NCBI GenBank assembly: GCA_902787755.1
Contig: CADAHL010000025.1
Coordinates: forward strand, 1 to 37,412
Length of the DNA: 37,412 bases
Origin: Oscillospiraceae bacterium
GTDB lineage: Bacteria; Bacillota; Clostridia; Oscillospirales; Oscillospiraceae
Direction of reading: 5' to 3'
The notes beneath the pieces were generated by a model. It made no database searches. It was not told the DNA's origin and worked only from the letters and a program-made list of their open reading frames with translations. The translations under genes were made by a program, and so were the position numbers. Each line of letters opens with the position of its first letter. The first letter of the stretch is position 1. Positions 8,143-17,293 of the stretch are shown one piece after another.

Positions 8143-10265
8143 ATGGATCTGAAAAACAGTCAATGGATCACCACAGCGCGGGACCTGGGCGGCGTCTGCC
8201 CGGTTTTCCGAAAGCGCTTTTGTGCGGAGAAGGAGATCCTCTCCGCCACTTTGGAGATCACCGCCCTCGGCGTCTATGAGGCGGAGCTGAACGGCCGGCG
8301 TGTGGGCGACTTCGTCCTGGCCCCGGGCTGGACCAGCTATGACCACCGCCTGCAGGTACAGAGAACGAGCTGCGCGTCACCGTGGGGCGCGGCTGGTTCC
8401 GCTCTCCCATGCCGGGCTTTGAGGAATCGGAGGATAAGCAGCGCCGCTTCCATCAGCCCTGCGGCCTGATCGCCCGTCTGGAGCTCCGCTATGCCGACGG
8501 CAGCGCGAGCGTTCTGGGTACCGATGAGAGCTGGGAGTTTGCCGAAAGTCCGGTCCGCTTCAGCGAGATCTACGACGGCGAGCGCTATGACGCGGCTTTT
8601 TCCCCCAAGGATTGGGAAAATGCCGCGGGGCTTGCCTGGTCGAAGGACATCCTGATCCCCCAGGAGGGCGAGATCGTCCGGGAGACGGAGCGGGTGGCCG
8701 CCAGGGCCGTACTGCATACTCCTGCCGGGGAGACGCTGATCGACTTCGGCCAGGAGGTCACGGGCTACGTGGAATTCTCCGTGACAGCCCGTGAGGGCGA
8801 TGAAGTCCGTTTTACCCACGGAGAAATGCTGGACGCTGACGGCAATTTCTACAATGCCAATTACCGCAGCGCCAAAGCGGAGCTGTGCTACCGCTGCAGG
8901 GAGGGACGCCAGACCTGGCATCCCCGCCTGACCTTCTTCGGTTTTCGCTATATCAAGCTGCTCTCGTGGCCGGGAGAGCTCCGGGCCGAGGACTTCACCG
9001 CCCTCGTCGTCCACTCGGACATGAAGCGAACCGGCTGGCTGGAATCCGGCGATCCGATGCTCAATCAGCTCTTTTCCAATATCGTCTGGGGCCAGCGCGG
9101 CAACTTCCTGGACGTGCCCACCGACTGCCCCCAGCGGGACGAGCGCCTGGGCTGGACCGGCGACGCCCAGGTCTTCGTCCGCACCGCATCCTATCTGTAC
9201 GACGTGGAGCGCTTCTTCCGCAAGTGGCTGCGGGATCTGGCCGCCGACCAGCGCGCAAGCGGCGAGGTGGGCCAGATCATCCCGGACGTGATGCCCGCGG
9301 CTCCCGGCAGCGCGGCCTGGGGCGACGCGGCGGTGATCTGCCCCTGGACGATCTACCAGACCTACGGCGATCTGTCCGTGCTCGAGGCGCAATACGAGAG
9401 CATGAAACAATGGGTGGATTACATCTCCGGGGACGGCTGGGAGGAACACTTCCACTTCGGCGACTGGCTTGGTCTGGACGCTCCCAGCGGCAGCTACAAG
9501 GGCTCCACACGGGACGGCTTCATCGCCGCCGCCTTCCGCCTCCACGCCATCGAGCTGCTCTGCAGAGCGGGACGCCTGCTGGGCAAAGATATTTGCGGCT
9601 ACATGGACCTGTACGAGGGCTTTGCCGAACGCTTCCGGGAAGATTATCCCGACTATCGCACCCAGACAGAGCATGTGCTGGCGATCCACTTCGGCCTGGC
9701 GGAGAATCCGCAGAAGACCGCCGACGCCCTGGCCGCTCTGGTCTGCGCCGACGGAAAGCAGCTGCGCACCGGCTTCGTGGGTACGCCCTATCTGCTGCAC
9801 GCCCTCACCGATTACGGTCACGCGGAGCTGGCCTGGGATCTGCTGCTGCGCAGGGCCTACCCCGGCTGGCTCTACTCGGTGACCAGGGGCGCCACCACGA
9901 TTTGGGAGCACTGGGACGGGGCGAAGGAGGATGGCAGCTTCTGGAGCACCGACATGAACTCCTTCAACCACTACGCCTACGGCGCGGTGGCGGACTGGGT
10001 CTTTGAAAAGGCCGCGGGCATCTGGCACGAGGAGAACGCTCCGGGCTTCTCGACGCTGATCTATGAACCCCATCCCGATCCCCGGATCGGATTTCTCAAA
10101 GCAGCGCTGGAGACCCGTCACGGGACCATCCGCGCGAGCTGGCGCTATGAAGGCGACGGCATTCGGTACGAGCTGGAGACGCCGGTTCCCGTGACCGTCC
10201 GCCTTGACCATACCCAGCGGCAGCTGGAAGCCGGAAGCTATACCTTCTGGACTGCGGCAAAATAA
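8143..10265 (+). pseudogene. GH78 alpha-L-rhamnosidase, broken by a small out-of-frame deletion
   Basis: The gene starts well (GGAGAGG before ATG 8143; MDLKNSQWIT) and encodes the N-terminal carbohydrate-binding domain up to APGWTSYDHRLQVQ. At about 8358-8361 the frame changes and the protein resumes in another frame with ENELRVTVGRGWFRS. GH78 proteins normally have about 11-16 residues here (a YDVT-LL--GEN stretch), and they are missing. The rest is intact: CPQRDERLGWTGD near 9129-9165 carries the catalytic acid Asp, and TTIWEHWDG near 9895 the catalytic base Glu. The enzyme would cleave terminal alpha-L-rhamnose. As given, translation stops at about 8467. It is a true pseudogene unless the break is an assembly error. 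It probably forms an operon with the GH43 gene, 22 nt downstream. Confidence 0.85.
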
Positions 10266-10287
10266 ACGGAGCGGCAAAGGAGGCATT

Positions 10288-11340
10288 ATGTATCACGCTT
10301 TTTATCCCGGTCGGGAGTGGCTGGATACGGAGGGCAAGCCCATCCAGGCCCACGGCGGCTCTGTGATCTATGTGAAGGATCGCTATTACTGGTACGGGGA
10401 GAATAAAGAAAAGACCGACGGAAAGAACGGAATCTGGCACTGGGGAGTCCGCTGCTACAGCTCCGCGGATCTGTACAACTGGAAGGACGAGGGCCTCATC
10501 ATCCCTCCGGATCCGGAGGATGAGACCTCGCCCCTGCATCCGTCTGCCTGCATGGACCGGCCGCATATTCTGTTCAATGCGCAGACCGGGAAGTTCGTCT
10601 GCTGGCTGAAGATCATGGAGAAGGACGGGCGCCAGACGGAGACCGTATTGACGGCGGACCGGATCCTCGGCCCCTACACCATCGTGAAAACCGGGCTGAT
10701 GCCCCTGGGCATGAGCGCCGGGGACTTCGATCTGGCGGCAGACGAGAACGGAAAAGCCTATTACTTCTTCGACAAGGTCCACAGCGAGATGATCTGCGCG
10801 GAGCTGACGGAAGATTACACCGACGTCAGCGGCGTATTCAGCCGCCATTTTCCCCGCAGCCAGCCGCCCTATGTGCGGGAGGCCGTCGCCCATTTCAAGC
10901 GCGGCGGTCTGCACTATCTGATCACCTCCGGCACCACCGGCTACCTGCCGAACCCCTCGGAGCTGGCGGTTTCCGAAGACTGGCACGGGCCCTACCGTCT
11001 GCTGGGCGAGGTGCATCCCGGCGACGAGAGCCATACCTCCTTCCACAGTCAGGTTTCCTGCGTTTTCAAGGTGCGGGAGAGAGAGGACCTGTATATCGCC
11101 ATGGCCGACCGCTGGGTACCGGACCGGATGGATCTGCGCTACGAGGATTACGCAGAGTGGTTCCGCATCCGCTTTGCGCCCGGGTCCACGGACGAGGAGC
11201 TGGCGCGTGCGGAGGAGCTGGGCAAGCGCCTGCCCGCCGACGGGGAGATCAGCACCGCCAAAGCCCGCTACGTCTGGCTGCCGTTCCGCTTTGACGGAGA
11301 ACAGGCCGTTCTCGACTGGCAGGACGAATGGACATGGTAG
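10288..11340 (+). CDS. GH43 family glycosidase (exo-galactanase-like subgroup)
   Basis: The 350-residue, single-domain five-bladed beta-propeller enzyme has no signal peptide. The opening QAHGGSVIYVKDRYYWYGEN (20-39) and the segments MDRPHILFNAQTGKFVCWL (89-107) and SAGDFDLAADENGKAYYF are typical of the GH43 branch that includes subfamilies 24 and 34. The proposed acid is Glu198 in YVREAVAHFKRGG, followed by the conserved LITSGTTGYLPNP. In this branch the usual N-terminal catalytic Asp of GH43 is absent, as here (Gln/His-Gly-Gly instead). Likely substrates are beta-1,3-galactan or arabinogalactan side chains; this is inference. AAAGGAGG at 10276-10283 sets the ATG, just after GH78. Confidence 0.8.
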   Translation: MYHAFYPGREWLDTEGKPIQAHGGSVIYVKDRYYWYGENKEKTDGKNGIWHWGVRCYSSADLYNWKDEGLIIPPDPEDETSPLHPSACMDRPHILFNAQTGKFVCWLKIMEKDGRQTETVLTADRILGPYTIVKTGLMPLGMSAGDFDLAADENGKAYYFFDKVHSEMICAELTEDYTDVSGVFSRHFPRSQPPYVREAVAHFKRGGLHYLITSGTTGYLPNPSELAVSEDWHGPYRLLGEVHPGDESHTSFHSQVSCVFKVREREDLYIAMADRWVPDRMDLRYEDYAEWFRIRFAPGSTDEELARAEELGKRLPADGEISTAKARYVWLPFRFDGEQAVLDWQDEWTW

Positions 11341-11379
11341 GGAGACCCGCGGGCGCGGGATTTCAGGAAGAAAAACATC

Positions 11380-11461
11380 ATGCTGAGAAAGATCATAAAA
11401 ATCCAGGAAGAGCGCTGCAATGGCTGCGGCCTGTGCGCCAATGCCTGTCATGAGGGCGCCC
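11380..11461 (+). pseudogene. 5' remnant of a 2[4Fe-4S]-type ferredoxin-like protein
   Basis: ATG at 11380 opens MLRKIIKIQEERCNGCGLC and then ANACHEGA, a standard first [4Fe-4S] motif (CxxCxxCxxxC). The second cluster motif and everything after the alanine are missing: from about 11462 the sequence is the end of a different gene in another frame. The remaining reading frame runs out as GC-rich nonsense. Such ferredoxins serve electron transfer and often sit beside flavodoxins. The fragment is too short to function. Confidence 0.7.
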
Positions 11462-11701
11462 CAGGCCTACTATCAGCTCCAGTACAAGCGGAAGCTCAGC
11501 GCCCAGGCGGACAGCTTCCGCAGTCTGAACGGAACGGTGCGGATGCTCGCCAGCTGCGATACCCTGCAGGTCAGCGACTACAGCAGGTTCAGCATGGCCG
11601 GCTTCGACGCCGAGCACAAAAAGGCCCACCACGAGAAGCAGTTTCCCCTGGACCTGGAAAAAGCCCGTCAGATGGGCGCGGATCTGGTGCGCCTGGGATA
11701 G
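11462..11701 (+). pseudogene. 3' remnant of a flavodoxin / NADPH-dependent FMN reductase-like protein
   Basis: The + frame from about 11462 to TAG 11699-11701 reads AYYQLQYKRKLSAQADSF, then CDTLQVSDYSRFSMAGFD and ends FPLDLEKARQMGADLVRLG. This is how many clostridial flavodoxin-family proteins end (W/C-x-TLQV-DYS...FP-DLE-A--LG). The N-terminal FMN-binding part is missing and the segment is fused out of frame to the ferredoxin start. A good terminator follows. The family name is a moderate-confidence recognition. Confidence 0.55.
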
Positions 11702-11724
11702 GCCGCCCTGTACCCCGATTCTCG

Positions 11725-11762
11725 CGCGCAGCCGCTCGGAACTCGAGCCGCTGCGCGTTTTT
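11725..11762 (+). terminator. Rho-independent terminator closing the GH78-GH43-remnant unit
   Basis: CGCGCAGC (11725-11732) pairs with GCTGCGCG (11750-11757), with an inner GCTCG/CGAGC stem, followed by five T. Confidence 0.8.
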
Positions 11763-11816
11763 CTGCCCTCCCGTACCGGTATCAAAATGCGTACCAGGTA
11801 CAGGAAATCTGTGTAC

Positions 11817-11844
11817 TTGATTTCAAAAACAGATATGGTACAAT
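11817..11844 (+). promoter_or_regulatory. Promoter of the Shango-like operon
   Basis: TTGATT (11817-11822) and an extended -10 TGG-TACAAT (11836-11844) are separated by 16 bp, 47 nt before the first start codon. The region 11763-11875 is more AT-rich than its surroundings. No clear operator palindrome is visible. Confidence 0.7.
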
Positions 11845-11890
11845 AAATATACTTGTTTGAGGCAATGAGTCCGGCCCGGGAGGTGATCGA

Positions 11891-13723
11891 ATGCAGCTGG
11901 AGGAACTGACGGCCTACGCCAGAGAAAAATATCAGATCGAGGAAGAGCACAAGTGGGTGGATTTCCCCGGCTTCTCCGTGCTGTGCCATCCCGAGACGGG
12001 AAAGTGGCTGGCCCTTCTCATGCGCCAGTGGGATCCCGATTCCGGTACCATGCTCCAGCGCTGCGATCTGAAGTGCGGAGACGACAGTCTGCTGCGGGCG
12101 CGGCAGGACTTTCTTCTTCCTCCCCTTCGGATGCGGGGCCGGCAGTGGCTCGGGATTGCCTTCGACGATCGGACGGACCCGGAGCTGGTTTTCCGGCTGT
12201 TCGACCGGGCAGTGGCTGCCGGCAGGCCCCAGGGCTATACCATCGTGCTGGGCTCCCCGCCTCCGGACCGGGAGACGTCCTATCGGGACACCGCTCTGCC
12301 CTTTACCCCCGGAACCCGCCGGGCGGAACGGGAAGAGCTCCCGGACCGGCTGCGGGAGATGCGGCGGCTCTATGAATACGGCCGGGAGACTCCCGCCGCC
12401 AAGGCCAGGAACTTCTACCGGCAGGCCATGTTCATGCGGGACTATGAGGACGATCTGCCCTGGACCGGGGACTTCAACTGCTACTTCCCCACCTACCACG
12501 ATATGAACACCCGACAGCTCCGGGGCTACTTCACCTGGCGTACCCAGCTGCGCAAGGGCAATGCCCAGCCGATCCCGGAATCTGCCGCCTACCTTTACCT
12601 CTACGAGCTTCTCAACGGCGCAGGCGCGGCCTCGCCTCAGGAGAGTCTGGAGAAGCTGCGGGAATTTGAAAGGCTCTATCTGGACGCGGGCTTTGGCAGC
12701 AAAGCCATGGGCGCCAATCTCCGGCGCTGGATGCTGGAGTTCGCGGTGCTGAAGGACCTGCCGCCGGAGCTGGCCCGTCAGGCGGCGGACCCGGCGATGA
12801 TGGAGCTGGACTCCGCCCTGTCCGCTCTGCGCCGGCCCGAGAGCTATCTGGACGCGGAGGTATTCTCCGCCCTGTGCCTGCTGGGCGGCAAAAAGCTCGA
12901 AAGCTCGCCGGTTCTGGGCCCCGACCCGGAGAGGGGCAAGGCCCTGTTCGCAAACTGCTGGCGGGCGGCCGCCCGGGGAAAGGAGCTCTTCTCCCTCTGC
13001 TTCGGGCAGAAGACGCTCCGGCGCTGGTATCCGCTGGTCAACGCCGTCTATTACGAGCAGGCGGCTCAGCGAAACCGGGAATACCGGCTGAGCCCCTGCC
13101 GCAGCTATCTCTATCGGAACGGGCTCTGGCAGGTGGAGGCTTACGACAAGGCAAACTTTGACAAGAACCGGCTTCAGGCCTTTCTGCACGAGTGTGACGC
13201 CCGGCTGCGCCGCTATCTGAAAACCGGCCGAAGCCTGAAGGAGAATCCCTCCGACGCTTGGGTCATCCCCTATGTGGACGAGGCGATCCGGGAGGATAAG
13301 AAGGCGCTTTTGGAGGCCAGGCGCGCCCAGGTCCGGATCGATCTGAGCGGGCTGGACCGGATCCGCCGGGACGCGGCGGTGACCCGGGAGAGCCTGCTGA
13401 CCGACGAGGAGCGGGCGGAAGCGGAATCGCTCGCCGCGGCGCCGGAGCCGGAGCCGGTCCTCGCGCCGGAGCCGGAACCGTCCGGGGTGAACCTGGACCC
13501 GACGGATCGGGAGCTGCTGCTGGCGCTGCTGGCGGGACGGGAGACCGGGCCGATCCTCAGGGCCGCTCACCGGATGCCCTCCATCGCCGCCGACGCCGTC
13601 AACGAAGCCTTCTTCGACGAGATCGGCGACACCGTGGTGCTCTGCGAGGGGGACGCGCTGGTCCTGGTGGAGGATTATATCGAAGACATTCAGCGTTTGC
13701 TGGGAGGAAACACCAATGGATGA
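11891..13723 (+). CDS. sngA: Shango-like TerB-domain protein SngA, with MmcQ-like N-terminal domain
   Basis: The 610-residue protein is the first component of a predicted antiphage system. Residues about 1-120 resemble the MmcQ/YjbR fold (FSVLCHPETGKWLALL, CDLKCG, MRGRQWLGIAFDD then DPELVFRLFDRA). Residues about 155-350 are TerB_N-like (PTYHDMNTRQLRGYFTWR at 200-217 is the signature stretch). An acidic/proline linker (EPEPVLAPEPEP) near 520 leads into the TerB_C-like end (DPTDRELLLALLAG, VLVEDYIEDI). In Shango the TerB protein partners an ATPase and a helicase, exactly as here. GGAGGTGATC at 11879-11888, almost the full anti-Shine-Dalgarno complement, sets the start. The gene overlaps sngB by 8 nt. 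Arginine codons are mostly CGG, unlike the upstream glycosidases. TerB proteins also occur in tellurite-resistance-type loci, but the neighbours favour Shango. Confidence 0.82.
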   Translation: MQLEELTAYAREKYQIEEEHKWVDFPGFSVLCHPETGKWLALLMRQWDPDSGTMLQRCDLKCGDDSLLRARQDFLLPPLRMRGRQWLGIAFDDRTDPELVFRLFDRAVAAGRPQGYTIVLGSPPPDRETSYRDTALPFTPGTRRAEREELPDRLREMRRLYEYGRETPAAKARNFYRQAMFMRDYEDDLPWTGDFNCYFPTYHDMNTRQLRGYFTWRTQLRKGNAQPIPESAAYLYLYELLNGAGAASPQESLEKLREFERLYLDAGFGSKAMGANLRRWMLEFAVLKDLPPELARQAADPAMMELDSALSALRRPESYLDAEVFSALCLLGGKKLESSPVLGPDPERGKALFANCWRAAARGKELFSLCFGQKTLRRWYPLVNAVYYEQAAQRNREYRLSPCRSYLYRNGLWQVEAYDKANFDKNRLQAFLHECDARLRRYLKTGRSLKENPSDAWVIPYVDEAIREDKKALLEARRAQVRIDLSGLDRIRRDAAVTRESLLTDEERAEAESLAAAPEPEPVLAPEPEPSGVNLDPTDRELLLALLAGRETGPILRAAHRMPSIAADAVNEAFFDEIGDTVVLCEGDALVLVEDYIEDIQRLLGGNTNG

Positions 13724-15044
13724 ACAGAAAAAGGTGCCCAAGCGCATCGCGCAGACGGTCCTGAACTCTCTCAAGGGCGGCGTCGTGCCCCGGATCGGCC
13801 TGCCCTATATCGCGGTGGGGCGAAAGAATGAGATCGAGGCCCTGCTGCACGACGTGGACATCATCTCGGAGGGCGGCGCGTCCTTCCGCTTTATCGTGGG
13901 CCGCTACGGCAGCGGCAAGAGCTTTCTCCTGCAGACCATCCGAAACTACGTGATGGACCGGGGCTTTATCGTGGCGGACGCGGATCTCTCTCCGGAGCGG
14001 CGGCTCCAGGGCACCCGGGGCCAGGGGCTGGCCACCTACCGGGAGCTCATCTCCAATCTGTCCACCAAAACCAAGCCCGAGGGCGGCGCTCTGACCCTGG
14101 TGCTGGACCGCTGGATCAGCGCGGTACAGAGCGAAGCCATTCGGGAGACCGGCCTTTCGCCCGACGATCCCGCTCTGGCTGCCGCCACCGACCGGAAGAT
14201 CTACGCCGTCACCGCCTCGGTCAGCGAGCTGGTCCACGGCTTTGAGTTTGCACGGCTCCTCTCCGCCTATTACCGGGCCTATCTGGAGGGCGACGACGAG
14301 ACGAAGGCCAAAGTCGTTCGCTGGTTCCGGGGGGAATACGCGCTGAAAAGCGAGGCCAAAGAGGCCCTGGGTGTGAATATCATCATCACAGATGACGACT
14401 GGTACGACTACCTGAAGCTCTTTGCCGTCTTCTTCCGGCAGGCGGGTTACGCAGGCATGATGATCATGGTGGACGAGCTGGTGAACATCTACAAGATCCC
14501 CAACACCATCACCCGCCAGTACAACTACGAGAAGATGCTGACCATATACAACGACACCCTGCAGGGCAAGGCCCGGTATCTGGGCATCATTATGGGCGCC
14601 ACGCCCCAGGCCCTGGAGGACAAGCGCCGGGGCATCTACAGCTACGAGGCCCTGCGCTCCAGGCTTTCGGAGGGGCGCTTCTCCCGGCCCGGCGCCAGAG
14701 ACCTGCTGGCCCCGGTGATCCGGCTGGAGCCTCTGACCGCCGAGGAGATGCTGGTGCTGTGCGAGAAGCTGGCGGAAATGCACGCCGGGCTCTACGGCTA
14801 TTCCCGCCGCGTCACCACCGAGGACCTGGTCGGCTTTCTGAAGATCGAATACGGCCGCATCGGCGCTGATCAGAACATCACGCCCCGGGAGGTGATCCGG
14901 GACTTCATCGAGCTGCTGGACCTGCTGTACCAGAACCCGGACATGGGCGTGGGCGCCCTGCTGGAATCCGAGGAATTCAGCTACGCCAAGTCGGAGGCCC
15001 TGTCAGATGAGGCCGACCCTGGCTTTGTGGAGTTTACGATATGA
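13716..15044 (+). CDS. sngB: Shango-like P-loop ATPase SngB (DUF2791 / BrxD-like)
   Basis: The 442-residue ATP-binding protein has Walker A GRYGSGKS at 62-69 and Walker B MMIMVDEL at about 248-255. The N-terminal KRIAQTVLNSLKGGVVPRIGL and VGRKNEIEALL are typical of the DUF2791 ATPases found in BREX (BrxD) and in Shango. The sequence TRQYNYEKMLTIYNDTLQGK and the later ARYLGIIMGATPQAL correspond to sensor-side segments of the AAA-type core, and the C-terminal part (about 330-420) is a winged-helix-like region. It probably loads or powers the helicase encoded next. GGGAGG at 13702-13707 precedes the ATG; the stop overlaps the sngC start as ATGA. Translation of all three sng genes is therefore likely coupled. 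Confidence 0.87.
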   Translation: MDEQKKVPKRIAQTVLNSLKGGVVPRIGLPYIAVGRKNEIEALLHDVDIISEGGASFRFIVGRYGSGKSFLLQTIRNYVMDRGFIVADADLSPERRLQGTRGQGLATYRELISNLSTKTKPEGGALTLVLDRWISAVQSEAIRETGLSPDDPALAAATDRKIYAVTASVSELVHGFEFARLLSAYYRAYLEGDDETKAKVVRWFRGEYALKSEAKEALGVNIIITDDDWYDYLKLFAVFFRQAGYAGMMIMVDELVNIYKIPNTITRQYNYEKMLTIYNDTLQGKARYLGIIMGATPQALEDKRRGIYSYEALRSRLSEGRFSRPGARDLLAPVIRLEPLTAEEMLVLCEKLAEMHAGLYGYSRRVTTEDLVGFLKIEYGRIGADQNITPREVIRDFIELLDLLYQNPDMGVGALLESEEFSYAKSEALSDEADPGFVEFTI

Positions 15045-17293
15045 ACGTGTTCGAGCGCTACGCGCCATTTATTCAGGACTATATCTACCGCTCGGGCTGG
15101 CAGAGCCTGCGGGCGGTGCAGAACGCCGCCGGGGACGCCATCTTCGGCACCGATCAGAACGTGCTGCTGACGGCCTCCACCGCCTCGGGCAAGACGGAGG
15201 CCGCCTTCTTCCCCATTCTGACCCTGCTGGACGAGGAGCCCTCCCGGACCGTGGGAGTTCTCTACATCGCGCCGCTGAAGGCGCTGATCAACGACCAGTT
15301 CGGGCGCCTCAATGAGCTGTGCGAGGAGCAGGGCATCGCCGTCACCCGCTGGCACGGGGACGCGTCCCAGTCCCGGAAGCGGAAGCTCCTGAAAAAGCCC
15401 TCGGGGATCCTGCAGATCACCCCGGAGTCCCTGGAATCGCTGATGATCAACAAGCACATGGAGATCCCCTCCCTGTTCGGAGATCTGCGCTTTATCGTCA
15501 TCGACGAGATCCACTCCCTCTTGCGGGCGGACCGGGGCCTGCAGACCTTCTGCCTGATCCAGCGGCTGTGCCGGCTGGCCGGCTGCGATCCCCGGCGGAT
15601 CGGCCTGTCCGCCACCATCGGCGATCCGGAGCTGGCGGGACAGTTTCTGGCCGCCGGCAGCGGCCGGGGCACCGTGATCCCCCGCTTCGACGGGGGCAGA
15701 GAGGTCTGGCGGCTGAGCATGGAGCACTTCTACAACGCCGCGCCCCAGGCGGACGAGGGCAAGCCCGCGCCGGACTCCACACCCCCGGTGGAGGAGCCGA
15801 GCGACACCGCCCCCAAGGCGGCGGATCCGGGCATCGGCTATATCTTCGAGCATACCCGGGGCAGGAAGTGCCTGGTCTTTACCAACTCCCGGGAGGAGTG
15901 CGAATCCGTCTGCCAGCAGCTAAGGCAGTACTGCGAGGTCAATCATGAGCCGGACCGCTTCCTGATCCACCACGGCAATCTCTCCGCCTCCTACCGGGAG
16001 AGCGCCGAGGAGGAGATGAAAGACGACGAGTCCCTGATGTCGGTCTGCGCCACCGCCACTCTGGAATTGGGCATCGACATCGGCCGGCTGGAACGGGCCT
16101 TTCAGATCGACGCGCCCTTCACCGTCTCCGGCTTTCTCCAGCGCATGGGCCGCACCGGGCGGCGGGGCGATCCCTCGGAGATGTGGTTCGTGATGCGGGA
16201 GGACCATCAGGAGGCCCGGGCCATGCTGCCCGACGCCATTCCCTGGTATCTGATCCAGGGGATCGCCCTGGTGCAGCTGTACATCGAAGAGCGCTTTGTG
16301 GAGCCGCCGAGAATGGACCGGCTACCCTACAGTCTGCTGTATCACCAGACCATGAGCACCCTGGCCTCCCACGGGGAGATGAGCCCGGCGGAGCTGGCCT
16401 CCCGGGTGCTGTCTCTCAGCTGCTTCCATAGGATCACCCAGGACGACTACCGGCTGCTGCTGCGGCACCTGCTGGAGATTGAACACATCATGCGCACGGA
16501 AAACGGCGGCCTGATCCTGGGACTGCCCGGGGAGCGGGTGGTGAACAACTATAAGTTCTACGCCGTGTTCCAGGAGAACGTGGAATACACGGTCCGCTCC
16601 GGCTCCGAGCAGCTTGGCACCATCGTCAAGCCCCCTCCGGTGGGCGACAAGATCGCCATCGCCGGCCGGGTCTGGGTGGTGGAGGAAGTGGATCACAAGC
16701 GGCGGGAGCTGTTCTGCACCCTGGTCAAGGGCAATATCCCCGCCTACTTCGGCGACGTGGCCGGGGATATCCATACCCGGATCCTGGAGCGGATGTTCCG
16801 GGTGCTGGGCGAGGACCGGCAGTATCCCTACCTGATGCGCCACGCGGTCTGCCGCCTGGCCGACGCCCGGGAGACCTTCCGCAAGTCCGGTATGGCCGGT
16901 CGGCCCCTGGTCCATCTGGGCGGCAAAATGTGGGCGCTGTTTCCCTGGCTGGGCAGCTACGCCTTCCTGGCCATGGAGCGCTTTCTGAAGCTGCGCTGCG
17001 CCGAGGCGCTGGGACTCAAGGGGCTTCAGTCCTCCCGGCCTTACTATATGCAGTTTACCATGCAGGCCACGGAGGAGGAGTTCTATGAGGTCCTCAGCCG
17101 GGAGGCCGCCCGGGACTTCGACCCCCTGGAGCTGGTCTACCCCAACGAGGTGCCGGTCTTTGAGAAGTACGACGAGTATGTCCCCGAGGAGCTGGTGCGC
17201 AAGGGCTTTGCCTATGGCGTGCTGGATCTGGAGGGCATGCGGCGGCGGGTCCTGAGCTGGAAGGAATTCGGAGGTGAGCAGGATGAGCGGTGA
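15041..17293 (+). CDS. sngC: Shango-like superfamily 2 helicase SngC (Lhr-like DEAD/DEAH)
   Basis: The 750-residue helicase has motif I TASTASGKT (44-52), motif Ia IAPLKALINDQF, motif II DEIH (155-158), motif III LSATIGDP (189-196) and motif VI QRMGRTGRRGD (367-377). The order and wording are Lhr-like, as in BREX BrxHI and Shango SngC. Residues about 400-750 form a winged-helix and a specific C-terminal domain without recognisable nuclease motifs. It probably translocates on phage nucleic acid under control of SngA/SngB. It starts in a 4-nt ATGA overlap with sngB, and its last 11 nt overlap the next gene. The 235-265 region (ADEGKPAPDSTPPVEEPSD) is a low-complexity insertion between the two RecA domains. 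Confidence 0.88.
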   Translation: MNVFERYAPFIQDYIYRSGWQSLRAVQNAAGDAIFGTDQNVLLTASTASGKTEAAFFPILTLLDEEPSRTVGVLYIAPLKALINDQFGRLNELCEEQGIAVTRWHGDASQSRKRKLLKKPSGILQITPESLESLMINKHMEIPSLFGDLRFIVIDEIHSLLRADRGLQTFCLIQRLCRLAGCDPRRIGLSATIGDPELAGQFLAAGSGRGTVIPRFDGGREVWRLSMEHFYNAAPQADEGKPAPDSTPPVEEPSDTAPKAADPGIGYIFEHTRGRKCLVFTNSREECESVCQQLRQYCEVNHEPDRFLIHHGNLSASYRESAEEEMKDDESLMSVCATATLELGIDIGRLERAFQIDAPFTVSGFLQRMGRTGRRGDPSEMWFVMREDHQEARAMLPDAIPWYLIQGIALVQLYIEERFVEPPRMDRLPYSLLYHQTMSTLASHGEMSPAELASRVLSLSCFHRITQDDYRLLLRHLLEIEHIMRTENGGLILGLPGERVVNNYKFYAVFQENVEYTVRSGSEQLGTIVKPPPVGDKIAIAGRVWVVEEVDHKRRELFCTLVKGNIPAYFGDVAGDIHTRILERMFRVLGEDRQYPYLMRHAVCRLADARETFRKSGMAGRPLVHLGGKMWALFPWLGSYAFLAMERFLKLRCAEALGLKGLQSSRPYYMQFTMQATEEEFYEVLSREAARDFDPLELVYPNEVPVFEKYDEYVPEELVRKGFAYGVLDLEGMRRRVLSWKEFGGEQDER

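Noticed and set aside
8382-10265. Independent gene starting at GTG 8382 instead of a broken GH78
   Set aside because: There is no ribosome binding site. The frame continues upstream with ENELRVTV, which belongs to the GH78 binding domain, and the preceding frame supplies exactly the missing N-terminus.
11393-13774. 793-codon minus-strand frame opposite sngA and the ferredoxin/flavodoxin remnant
   Set aside because: It spans a terminator, a promoter and two unrelated + strand units, and has no recognisable motifs.
11891-17293. A BREX or tellurite-resistance locus
   Set aside because: DUF2791-type ATPase and Lhr-like helicase also occur in BREX, and TerB in tellurite loci. However, there is no PglZ, PglX methyltransferase, TerC/D/E or TerY here, and the three-gene order fits Shango.
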